From Annona cherimola (lineage: Eukaryota; Streptophyta; Magnoliopsida; Magnoliales; Annonaceae), in the NCBI GenBank assembly GCA_030490835.1, contig CM059974.1, positions 8,129,501 through 8,193,500 of the forward strand: a DNA stretch of 64,000 bases, given 5' to 3'. Both the position numbers and the translations under genes were made by a program. A model generated the notes under the pieces. It made no database searches, was not told the origin of the DNA, and saw nothing but the letters and a program-made list of their open reading frames with translations. Of this stretch, positions 23,601 to 34,287 are shown one piece after another (the stretch's first letter is position 1; each line of letters opens with the position of its first letter).

Positions 23601-25290
23601 GGATCTAACGGCATCTAACAGCATCTAACGGCATCTAACAGCATCTAACAGCATCTAATAGCATCTAACAGCATCTAACTGCATCTAACAGCATCTAATT
23701 TTTAAAATTAATAAGTTAATCCTAATTTAACACCTGTAATATAATCCTAGGTCCCTTATAATGTCATTTAGACCATAAATTCAGAATTTGAAACTCATAT
23801 TATATGATTTAATAAAATCATCATAATCTAACAGCGTCTAACAGCGTCTAACAGCATCTAACAGCATCTAACAGCGTCTAACAGCGTCTAACAGTATCTA
23901 ACAGCGTCTAACAGCATCTAACAGCATCTAACAGCATCTAATTTTTGAAATTAATAAGTTAATCATAATTTAACACCTGTAATATGATCCTAGGCCCCTT
24001 ATAAGGTCATTTAGACCTTAATTTCTGAATTTGAAACCCAGTTAATATGATTTAAAGAAATCCAACTTAATCTAACAGCGTCTAACGGCATCTAACGGCA
24101 TCTAACAGCATCTAACAGCATCTAACAGCATCTAACGGAATCTAACTGCATCTAACGGCATCTAACAGCATCTAACAGCATCTAATTTTTGAAATTAATA
24201 AGTTAATCCTAATTTAACACCTGTAAGATGATCCTAGGCCCCTTATAAGGTCATTTAGATCTTAATTACGGAATTTGAAACCCAGTTAATATGATTTAAA
24301 GAAATCCAACTTAATCTAACAGCGTCTAACGGCATCTAACGGCATCTAACCGCATCTAACAGCATCTAACGGAATCTAACAGCATCTAACGCATCTAACA
24401 GCATCTAACGGAATCTAACAGCATCTAACCGCATCTAACAGCATCTAATTTTTGAAATTAATAAGTTAATCCTAATTTAACACCTGTAATATGATTCTAG
24501 GCCCCTTATAAGGTCATTTAGACCTTAATTACGGAATTTTAAACCCATATAATATGATTTAAAGAAATCCAACTTAATCTAACAGCGTCTAATGGCATCT
24601 AACAGCATCTAACAGCATCTAATGGCATCTAACAGCATCTAACAGCATCTAACGACATCTAACAGCATCTAATTTTTGAAATTAATAAGTTAATCCTAAT
24701 TTAACACCTGTAATATGATCGTAGGCCCCTTATAAGGTCATTTAGACCTTAATTTCTGAATTTGAAACCCAGTTAATATGATTTAAAGAAATCCAACTTA
24801 ATCTAACAGCGTCTAATGGCATCTAACGGCATCTAACAGCATCTAACAGCATCTAATGGCATCTAACAGCATCTAACAGCATCTAACGACATCTAACAGC
24901 ATCTAACAGCATCTAATTTTTGAAATTAATAAGTTAATCCTAATTTAACACCTGTAATATGATCGTAGGCCCCTTATAAGGTCATTTAGACCTTAATTTC
25001 TGAATTTGAAACCCAGTTAATATGATTTAAAGAAATCCAACTTAATCTAACAGCGTCTAACGGCATCTAACGGCATCTAACAGCATCTAACAGCATCTAA
25101 CGGAATCTAACCGCATCTAACCGCATCTAACAGAATCTAACCGCATCTAACAGCATCTAACGGCATCTAACAGCATCTAACCGCATCTAACATCATCTAA
25201 CAGCATCTAACATCATCTAATTTTTGAAATTAATAAGTTAATCGTAATTTAACACCTCTAATATAATCTTAAGGCCCTTATAAGATCATA
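23601..25290. repeat. Tandem array I: 10-bp units in blocks separated by a conserved spacer
   Basis: Blocks of 9-18 copies of a decamer (consensus GCATCTAACA, variants GCATCTAACG, GCGTCTAACA, GAATCTAACG) alternate with a conserved ~130-bp spacer. Each spacer runs from 'tttttgaaattaataagtta' through 'taatttaacacctgtaa', 'ccccttataaggtcattta' and 'ttgaaacccagttaatatg' to 'aaatccaacttaatctaaca'. The spacer mark 'ataagttaat' falls at 23711, 23954, 24198, 24461, 24685, 24929 and 25233. Intervals are 243, 244, 263, 224, 244 and 304 bp, so blocks differ by whole decamers. Stop codons occur in all frames. Confidence 0.95.
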
Positions 25291-25424
25291 TATGTCTTCA
25301 AAACCAAATTTGGAACCTAAATAAATATATTAAATTATAATTAAAAATATTAACTCCACTTGATTTAATGAAATAAAAATTTATATAAAGAAATGAAATA
25401 GTAATAAATATTATATATATTTTG

Positions 25425-26808
25425 GATGCCCGCAGGACACATGATTATTTTAGTTAAAAAAAATATTCATTTGTTAAGGCCCGTAGGACATTTATATATT
25501 TTAAAAAAATAATACATTTATTATTGGAGGCCCGTGGGACACATTTATATTTTTATAAAATATTATATTGAATTTTGGACGCCCGCGGGACACGTATATA
25601 TTTTTAAAAAAATAAAATATTTATTTTTGGAGGGCCGTGGGACATTTATATATTTTATAAAAATATTACATTCATTTTTGGACGCCCGCGGTACACGTAT
25701 ATATTTTTATAAAAACAAAATACACATTTTTTGAGGCATCTGGGACATTTATACATTTTTAAAAAATAATATATTCATTTTTGGACGCCCGCGGGACACG
25801 TAGATATTTTTATAAAACATTATAATCATTTTTGGACGCCCACGGGACACGTATATATTTTTATAAAAACAAAATACTCATTTTTTGAGGCCCGTGGGAC
25901 ATTTATACATTTTAAAAAAATAATATATTCATTTTTGGACGCCCGCGGGACACGTAGATATTTTTATAAAACATTATACTCATTTTGGGACGCCCACGGG
26001 ACACGTATATATTTTTATAAAAATAAAATACTCATTTGTTGAGGATTGTGGGACATTTATACATTTTAAAAAAATAATATATTCATTTTTGGACGCCCGC
26101 GGGACACGTAGATATTTTTATAAAACATTATACTCATTTTGGGACGCCCACGGGACACGTATATATTTTTATAAAAACAAAATACTCATTTGTTGAGGAT
26201 TGTGGGACATTTATACATTTTAAAAAAATAATATATTCATTTTTGGACGCCCGCGGGACACGTAGATATTTTTATAAAACATTATACTCATTTTGGGACG
26301 CCCACGGGACACGTATATATTTTTATAAAAACAAAATACTCATTTGTTGAGGCCCGTGGGACATTTATACATTTTTAAAAAATAATATATTCATTTTTGG
26401 ACGCCCGCGGGACACGTAGATATTTTTATAAAACATTATACTCATTTTGGGACGCCCACGGGACACGTATATATTTTTATAAAAATAAAATACTCATTTT
26501 TTGAGGCCCGTGGGACATTTATACATTTTAAAAAAATAATATATTCATTTTTGGACGCCCGCGGGAAACGTAGATATTTTTATAAAACATTATACTCATT
26601 TTGGGACGCCCACGGGACACGTATATATTTTTATAAAAACAAAATACTCATTTTTTGAGGCCCGTGGGACATTTATACATTTTAAAAAAATAATATATTC
26701 ATTTTTGGACGCCCGCGGGAAACGTAGATATTTTTATAAAACATTATACTCATTTTGGGACGCCCACGGGACACGTATATATTTTTATAAAAACAAAATA
26801 CTCATTTT
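25425..26808. repeat. Tandem array II: 154-bp higher-order repeat of three ~51-bp monomers
   Basis: Monomers alternate in three types: 'gacgcccgcgggacacgtag', 'gacgcccacgggacacgtat' and 'gaggcccgtgggacatttat', each followed by an AT-rich ~30-bp stretch. The first type recurs at 25783, 25937, 26091, 26245, 26399, 26553 and 26707, always exactly 154 bp apart. Less regular monomers precede this (25425-25782). Variants are shared by neighbouring units: 'gaggattgtgg' in two consecutive units, 'gcgggaaacgt' in the last two. That is what unequal crossing-over would leave. Confidence 0.95.
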
Positions 26809-27598
26809 TAAACTAGTAATACAAATTTATTTACTCCAAATGAACTCAATGTGGACAAAATAATCTTATTAAAATTTTCGTTGAATTTAAAATTGAAACA
26901 AAATTTTATGTTATATAACACCTCTAAAAATGACCAAATTAGCTAATTAATGCCGAAAATACACAAATCAGAAAAGGCCAAAAATTTCCATTAAACGGTT
27001 ATTAAAAAAATATGATTAATTCACAAAAAGGAAGCTGGCATGCTTATGGAGGGATCTATCGAAACAGTTTAAATTTGGATTTTCAAATTACAGAGTTTCA
27101 TGAAAAATTGTACGAATTACATAAGTTTACAAATCTAATCGAATATTTAATAAAATAGCCCAATAAATTAAATTAACTTAATTGGCATGCCCACTTAGAC
27201 ATTTAACGGAACAGATCTGGGAGATGTATGCATATCATAAAATTTTCAAATGATTTTAGAATGGTGCGTTATATCAACTGGTATGAAAATTTTTAAAAAT
27301 GCCTAGTAAATGTCTCTGTACCGGTGTGACGTGATGCCGTCCGGTGTTTACCAATCTTGCCGCCGATATTAAATCGTCCGTCCCATTTACAGCTGAGCAG
27401 ATCAACTGATGTTGCGGGTGAGATTGATGGCATAGTAGTGCATTGGTATGTGCGACTGAGAATCTCAACAAATATGCTAACTCTGTTCCGTATTCTTCTT
27501 CTTCATTGCGCAATATCCAGGAAGAACCATCTGACCACAGATTCTTCTGCTTTCCACGGGCTCATTTCTGCTGCACTATCTTCCTAGCGGTAGCTACA
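26809..27598. other. Intergenic region upstream of the plus-strand C48-like gene
   Basis: AT-rich DNA with no recognised gene. From ~27280 on, base composition becomes more balanced, and this part probably contains the promoter and 5' UTR of the gene starting at 27599. The frame stays open upstream of that ATG to ~27443 but has no in-frame ATG there. Confidence 0.45.
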
Positions 27599-30174
27599 AT
27601 GTCACGTCCCGGGCGTCCATCCAGTTCATCAGCAACGTGGACGACAGATTTTCCTGACGAGGTATGCTTTTAAATTTTCTTAGAATAGTCATTCCGTCGA
27701 CTATATGTCCGGTTGCTAAAAAATCAACTGTAAGAATTTGACGACGGTTAGATTATCTGTGAATGCGACATTTTGTTGGATTTTATTAATCGTTTATGGC
27801 ATGCTCATTAAACATATGCTGTTATGCTGTTATATGGAACAGAGTTGTATTACCATGCAGTCTAATACCACCAGTTTATTTAAGCTTGAAAAACACCGTT
27901 TGATAAAATTACATATATACATATTTATATATCTGTGAAATAATTAAGATGAATTTATTTTATTGGGATAATTAATATTGATAATGATTTTAATCTTTAT
28001 TTTTATCATAAAATGACATGTTTTCCGTATAATTGATATTATATACCCGTCTTGAGAATGTTTTCATTATAACTGTGATGGGAACAATGGTTGAGTAAAT
28101 GATCTTAACATTCCAATAAAGTGCCTTTTTTCAGCACCGTTATTCTATTTATTTTATTTTTTAACGGAACAGTAGTTGATGTGGAAATCCTTATGATATT
28201 ATCTTACCATCTTCAATTTTTTGTTACAGGACATTGAAAAAATGGTGCGCGCACATGTTGAGCATGTCCAACATAATATCCGCCGAGTTGCGGTGAGAGA
28301 AAGAGTTATAGAATATTTCCTGCGTGATAAGGTTTGATTTGTCTAATCTTTGAGTCATTTGATAGGATCTCGAGGATCGGGTGAGAAACCTGCAACGTTC
28401 AAATGTTATGCGATTACCCTCTTCCAAAAACATCCCTCCCGTTAATACGGAAACAGGAATGCCTTCGGTTGTCATGCATTTGGACGATACATTTCAAATG
28501 GTCTATGCGTGGGACTTGAACGACTGTCGACAGAAGCCTCCAATCATATATGCTTGGCTTAGTCGGAGGACATCTTCGCTTTCAACTTTGATGTACAAAG
28601 GAAAGGCATGTACTTCAAAATTATATTCCATGTAATACTTGAATAAAAAATTTAGGTAACCACAAAGTCGCTATTACTAACATTTTGCAGGACCCAAACG
28701 ATTTTAGACATCGCTCTCAGATTGCAATGAACCTATCCCATGTGCCGGTAGAGAAGATGCTACTACTTGAGTGGGTATTGGGAGACCCCGGATTGCATGC
28801 TGAGTACGTATTCATGTTTGATTACGCACGCAGTGTTGGTTCCTTTTTCCCACTCCTTCATTTCCCTATTCTCACTTCCACTAGCAACTTAATTTGTATC
28901 ATTTTTTAAAATACAGAACGAGGGTTTTCAAGCTACAAATGACTCAGGTTACTCAGAAAGATATGACATGTTTTGCCAATAGTGGTAATATCAATTCCAG
29001 CGTAAGTTACTCATTTCATTGCCATAGACCGCTGTTACAATATTTCAGTTTGTTAATTACGTGTTATTTAATACAAAAAATTTGTACGTGTATCTGGATT
29101 CATTTTTATGGTGTCAGATTGTTGATGCATATACTATGCTACTAAATATCCATCAACGAGAGGGAATATCTGGTGTACGACGTCATTATTTCTCATCATT
29201 TGTGGGGGTAAGTAATTCAACCTGGAAAGTTCATGTACCGTAGTCAATAGTTGAGACTATTAAATAACATCACTTATCCGTTCCCTTCCTATCCAGAGGA
29301 GATTGTTAACAGGAAAGTTAGACGACATTGATGTCGAATGGTCAATTGATATGCTTCAATATTGTGTCCATGATGCAGAATGGGTACATGAATACTCACT
29401 AAAAACTCAAATGATTTGACCCTTTTTTTATACAGCTTCGTGAATTGATTGTGCTAATGTCCTTTGAAACAGTTGTTTTTGCCAATTCAATATCATGATG
29501 GAACTTGGATTGCATACGCAATAGATATGTTGCTTTGCGAAATACACTATATTGATGTCGTTGAGGCGGATAGGCAAATCAGGCTTACAGCTACTTACCA
29601 ACGACTGGTAAGTCTTATGGACGGGTCGTCTGGTTTTGCAATTACATATCTTCCAACTCATTTTCTGATTGATCTGCACTGTACAGCTTAGTATGTTGAA
29701 AAAAATGTTCGACGTGTACAATGAAATCCGAGATGCTTATACATTCCAGGCCATGCACGATACAGTTGATATCATAAGTACAAGGTAAGACACAATTGAA
29801 TGATAAATTTCCATATTGAAGTTTCATCACTTAATGATGTAAATGTCTTTGTAAATTGTAGAGACGACTCCGGAGTCAATATTGTCACCATTATACAGCA
29901 TTACACCGGGCCACGATCTGTTAAGTTCAATAAGGTATTTCTACAACTTTGCTTAACTAAATTAGTACATAAGTTTACAAATTTATAGGGGAATAAATAA
30001 TGTTAGGCGATATATAAATATCTTTTATGCCATTTTGTAACACAGATTATCACTGGAAGCTATAAGAAGCTTATAGCATGCACGCTTCTCACCGACAGGT
30101 TTAATATGCTGGCAGAAGACAATTACAATCATGCAACTCACTGGTTTAACACAGACCTGCAGATGAAGAAATGA
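27599..30174 (+). CDS. C48/Ulp1-like peptidase homologue lacking catalytic residues
   Basis: Eleven exons give an unbroken 404-aa protein: 27599-27661, 28230-28331, 28366-28605, 28691-28803, 28917-29001, 29118-29207, 29297-29383, 29473-29607, 29687-29784, 29862-29934, 30046-30174. Ten introns fit GT-AG except intron 3, which needs a GC donor (AAG|GCATGT). The C-terminal ~230 residues follow the Ulp1/SENP fold order: 'VTQKDMTCF', 'IVDAYTMLLN', 'GTWIAYAID', 'IHYID', 'DDSGVNIV'. Active Ulp1 enzymes have His (in HW), Asp, Gln and Cys (in DCG). Here the His position is Thr271, the Cys position is Ser341, the Gln is gone, and only Asp288 remains, so peptidase activity is unlikely. The N-terminal ~170 residues are unrecognised. 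Plant C48 genes are often carried by Mutator-like transposons, but the intact reading frame argues for selection or youth. A convergent paralogue lies immediately downstream. Confidence 0.7.
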
Positions 30175-30640
30175 GTTAGTTACACCCTTATTGTACCTGG
30201 ATTAAGTAACATGTTATGTTTTTGGAAAAGCTTGTGTGAGTATGTGTGTGTTACTAGCTTTCCGTTTAAAACCATACATAACTTTTCTGTCTCCATTTTT
30301 CACATCCGAGCTTGAGGTCGGATGTGCTATGCGGATTATATGACATACATGAATATAAGTCACACTATGATATCTTAATTTGCAACTCAAATTTCATTTG
30401 AACAAATTCATAATATTCATGGCATTTACATCTTTGGGGTCATCTACAAAAAATACTACATGACCATGACCGAATCAACTACAGATGAATAGCACATGGA
30501 TAGATGTGCCCAAAAGAGATGAAAATAACTGTAATTCCAGGTAGAACGATTCATTTAGACATGTACAATGCTAACAAATCAGACTTGCTGAATAGTTGTG
30601 TCGAATAAGGCCTTTCGTTGTATGGACTTAGAATTATCAT
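30175..30640. other. Spacer between the convergent C48-like genes
   Basis: AT-rich sequence of about 470 bp between the two stop codons, presumably the 3' UTRs of both genes. No coding feature is seen. Confidence 0.5.
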
Positions 30641-31816
30641 TCAAATGATGGTTAAGCATAAACGATGCAAACTGGAGGCGCCATGAGTCAATCTGTCCCT
30701 GCGCTCAATATGGTCATTATAGTCATTAGAACCAGAAAAATGTTACTAATGGTTCACAAGGCAAGAACTAGAGTCGTACAGATTTATATTTCGGAGTCTT
30801 GTCAGGTATAAATGAGAACATATTGCACAACATATGCACACCGCAGTCAACCCTGTCATTGAAATCCAATCATAAATGGTTACCTCAGATAGAAACATTT
30901 AACACTATCATATGGACTGTAGTTTAACTATCACCATACCCGTTAGTTTGTTGTGGCAATCCGCTTGCATGCCTAACATTCCACGATTTAACTGCCTTCG
31001 TCTCACCGATATAGTGATAATAATCCTCTATCGCGGGTGCCTGAATGTGTTCAAATAGAGTATACTCTTAGAACGTAGTAAGCATTTGTCACAAAATAAG
31101 GTTGTCGTGATTGCAATATACTTACCACTTCATTCTTAATAACTCTTGTCCCAAATTCTCCACCCGTTGTCATTGAATCTAACAAAAATATCTCTTCGCA
31201 CACCGTGTCAATGGCACAAGCAAACCAATGATCCCCTCTGCATATTGGTACAAAAACCTGCAGTAATGTGGATAACATGTCATTAGGAAACACTATCAAG
31301 CGTACAGAAACAGGGTCGCACAATCACGCAAGTGGTAGAACACAAACTTTACCATTCCTGCATCTCCCACATGACATTTTATCCGCTCGGGATCATATAT
31401 ATAATTGGGAGCAATTGGATCACGCATGAGATATAGCTGCATATCACATATAAGAACATTGGAATTATTTATACAAGCAAGCAATGAGAATTCATTTAAT
31501 GACTTCCCTCATTATCATAAAAAACTTACAGAGAATATAGAGTCAAAGTACCATCTAATCACGCCAGTCGTTGTTTGAAGTTGTTGCATGTTGTATAACA
31601 TTGTTAGTGTGTCAACAATCTGCATGCACATTCAACAGATGATAAGTGCAATCCTATTGTGTCAGATCGTGTCAATGTTGAACCAGCATATCCAACTCAT
31701 GACTTACGGGCGCCTGCACTCTCTCTCCTGGAGCAAGCGACAAGAACATTTCCCTATGGTGAGTTGTATTCAGTAAAACAATAGGGGGTGAAGCAACATT
31801 AATTTGGAAACGGATC
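30641..31816 (-). CDS. C48/Ulp1-like peptidase, catalytic residues intact (5' exons not found)
   Basis: Seven exons read on the minus strand: 31708-31816, 31530-31619, 31353-31436, 31126-31257, 30940-31064, 30780-30852, 30641-30703. They encode ~224 aa in frame. Exon phases are the same as in exons 5-11 of the plus-strand paralogue, and two exon lengths are identical (90 and 73 bp). The catalytic set is present: His in 'GDHWFACAID', Asp in 'FLLDS', Gln in 'LPQQTNG' and Cys in 'VDCGVH', with the last two joined across an intron. Family knowledge: such enzymes cleave SUMO or other ubiquitin-like proteins, and many plant copies are domesticated from or carried by transposons. The short last exon (21 codons) is the least certain. 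No start codon or N-terminal exons were found upstream, so this may be a truncated copy or part of a longer gene. Confidence 0.6.
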
Positions 31817-31826
31817 CTCGACATAA

Positions 31827-32225
31827 CCACAGGTGCACTTGTTGCTTAGAAGAGATAGTTAGGATGTAAAATTTGCATTTCCCTATTAGGACAACAAATG
31901 CTACACAATTTAAACCCAACTTCCGATTATTGTTTACATCCTAAGGTCAACTAACTCATATGGGCCATTTTTAATGCAAGTCGTATTTGTTGTCACCATC
32001 GGGGGGGTGAAGGCAACAAAATGTATTGTGGGAAATCCTAAGTGCCTTTAGGTCATGTGTGGATTATCTTCACCTAGCAGGTACTTCGACAGGGCCACAG
32101 GTGCACTTGTTGCTTAGAAGGCTTAGCAGCCAAGTAAGGGAAGCTTTTCCCTGAAGGACAACACATGCAAAATGATTTAAACCATTCATTTACTTATAAG
32201 ATTACTTTCACTGGACTCAAGTAAC
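31827..32225. repeat. Imperfect direct repeat, 268 bp apart
   Basis: A 26-bp sequence starting 'ccacaggtgcacttgttgct' is present identically at 31827-31852 and 32095-32120. The following ~65 bp are also alike ('ttccct', 'aggacaaca', 'atgc', 'atttaaac'). This is a local tandem duplication just upstream of the minus-strand C48-like exons and may have disrupted its 5' part. Confidence 0.75.
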
Positions 32226-32841
32226 TCATTTGGAAACACTTCTTTAAGGGGCGTTCGCGTAAAAGTAATTTACAAATTTTTTAACTTCCATGCACTTAAT
32301 AGAACAAAAATTTCGAATCAAAAGAAGTAATACTAAGGTAGTGCAAAAGGTTTCACAACAAGAAAACGGGAGATATTAGCAGTATTTATCTATGTGTTAG
32401 CAATATGAAAGGCAAACAAACTAAGGAGACAATATACATATGCCATCAGCACATGATGAACAGCAATTCGGCATCATGACAAATTGAATATACACATGGT
32501 TCTACTGTTCTATCAAAAATTTCAATGAGCAAACAACAAGAAAAATTAGACATGACGTTGAATATCTCAACGAAATTATTAATACCTATCTTAAGCAATA
32601 CACATTTGGCACATGGAATTATTATTACATAGTACCATGGTAACTGTCAATGATTATTCTTCAAAGATTTCCTGTTTGAATCATGGATGACGCACATTCA
32701 GCATTTATGTTTTGTGTCCATATTAACATGATTTACAGGCAGCCCATCCTTGGCTTGTGATAGATAGTCCAACAAACAAATGCTCTAGAGGCAGACATAG
32801 TGGTTTATGTGTTCAAGACGAACAGCGTAGGCCTAACTCAC

Positions 32842-33126
32842 CTTGTCAAGTCGTTGACCAAAAAATTTCCAGATTTTCCATAATGTAAACTGTGTAAACA
32901 AAGACAGAAAATCATTTCCTCCACCAATGGGTCCATCCCATGCTGACTCAAATATGCAAATTGGAATGCAAATGCCCTTGCTACCTTCATTACATTTACT
33001 TATCTTAAGCACGATACACTTGTGCATGCCAAATGGATGTTCATTGGAAGCTCTGAATGAACGCACATGCCAATGAGAACTGGAAGAACTATTTGGAGAT
33101 ACATGCACCCACATCATAGAATGCAA
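32842..33126 (-). CDS. Anonymous exon-like open frame
   Basis: An open frame of about 94 codons on the minus strand ends at a good splice donor (AAG|GTGAGT, read on the minus strand). Its composition is protein-like, with segments such as 'HVRSFRASNEHPFGMHKCIV' and 'SAWDGPIGGGNDFLSLF'. I do not recognise the family. It lies upstream of and on the same strand as the C48-like gene and downstream of the MLO relic exons, so it could be a 5' exon of the former, part of a third decayed gene, or chance. Confidence 0.3.
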
Positions 33127-33478
33127 CGATTATGGCAGAGGATTTTCTTAATGACACACACATACATGAGAGCATCTGATGTCACGAAAACGCAAAAGAG
33201 ATCTCTCTGGAAGGATTCATCCAAACATTGAAACGCCAGAACCTGCATCATGGCTCAGTCCTCTTTGGACAAGTCAAGAACTTGACAACTAATTGCCAGC
33301 TGGCTGTTGTTTAGTCTCAACTGAAAATAAAATAAATAACAAGATAGTAGAAACTACTTGTCGGTGAAATGGCTACACTGCACAAGTGACAACTAGCTGC
33401 AAGGGATTCCATCTAGCACTAATAGAGACAAGATTACGACAGAGGTAAGCAGCTAGTAGCACCAGAAGGAAAACAAAG

Positions 33479-34287
33479 TGAATACCAATGCGCCGAACAA
33501 GAAATCTATTACTGCTCCAAGAATTTGACGTGTGGAAATTCACAAATGTAGACTGCCTTTTCAATGTATCGGCTCTAGTGATTTCTGTGACAGTAGTTCA
33601 AATGAATAGGCAAATGACAATAACTTGGCAGCAGAGGAACTCATTGATTATGATGTTTTGTACAGGTCCTAGCACTAAAATGCGGTAACAACAAACAAAT
33701 AAACATACAGAAAGAAAATATTTAAAATAATTTTACCTAACGAAATGTTACTGTGAACCCTTCTAAAATAGCCACAATTCATGCTTACGCATTGTTTGTC
33801 CATCTTTTCACCACAAAAAGATCAACCAGAGTTTCTGATGTTCATATTATCTAATATGTTATTGCCACTATAAATAACCAACTTTTCTCAATGGCAAGAT
33901 AATATTATCAATATATTCATCCATCTTGCAAGTAATTGAATAAAATCAAGCTTGTGTAACACTGTTTGGGAATTACTGTGGCACCACAACACAGAAAGAA
34001 AGCAACCATTCAAAATAATCAGCATGCATCAATAAGATGCCCTTAAAAGAAGTTTGATATTATTTTCATCTCATGTGATCATTTACACTGTGAAGCCTAT
34101 TACTGGCGTTCATGTTTGTTTTCACTCGTAAGGGGATGGATTAATCATGTACTAGGAAAACCAAAAAAAATGGATAACAAGATTTTCATTAGAACAGCGC
34201 ATTATTATTCTTATGAGGAACCTTACCATTTAAAACATTGTCCTGATCCCTGTGAGCATCATCCTCCCATGTCCTCCAGGTATGGAT
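33479..34287 (-). pseudogene. Second MLO locus, relic exons 5 and 6
   Basis: Two exon remnants lie in the correct order on the minus strand. Exon-5-like 34227-34287 is 61 bp, the same length as exon 5 of the intact MLO gene, with GT-AG borders, and encodes 'IHTWRTWEDDAHRDQDNVL'. Exon-6-like ~33479-33566 encodes 'KRQSTFVNFHTSNSWSSNRF', the conserved third-loop MLO motif. I found no matching exons 1-4 or 7-15 nearby, although the search was by eye. It is best read as a fragment of an inverted, decayed MLO duplicate. Sequence is closer to general MLO consensus at some sites than the intact gene is. Confidence 0.75.

Noticed and set aside
23601..25290. Array I as a CRISPR array
   Set aside because: Regularly repeated short units with spacers can mimic CRISPR, but here the short units are the variable-number part and the 'spacers' are all the same sequence, the opposite of CRISPR. 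The surrounding genes are eukaryotic with introns.
31051..31323. Minus-strand C48 copy as a simple broken pseudogene ending at a stop before the catalytic Cys
   Set aside because: An initial reading ran into a stop after QQTNGY. Placing a GT donor inside the Gly codon and an AG acceptor at 30853-30854 recovers VDCGVH in frame, with the same split codon and the same 73-bp exon as the paralogue.
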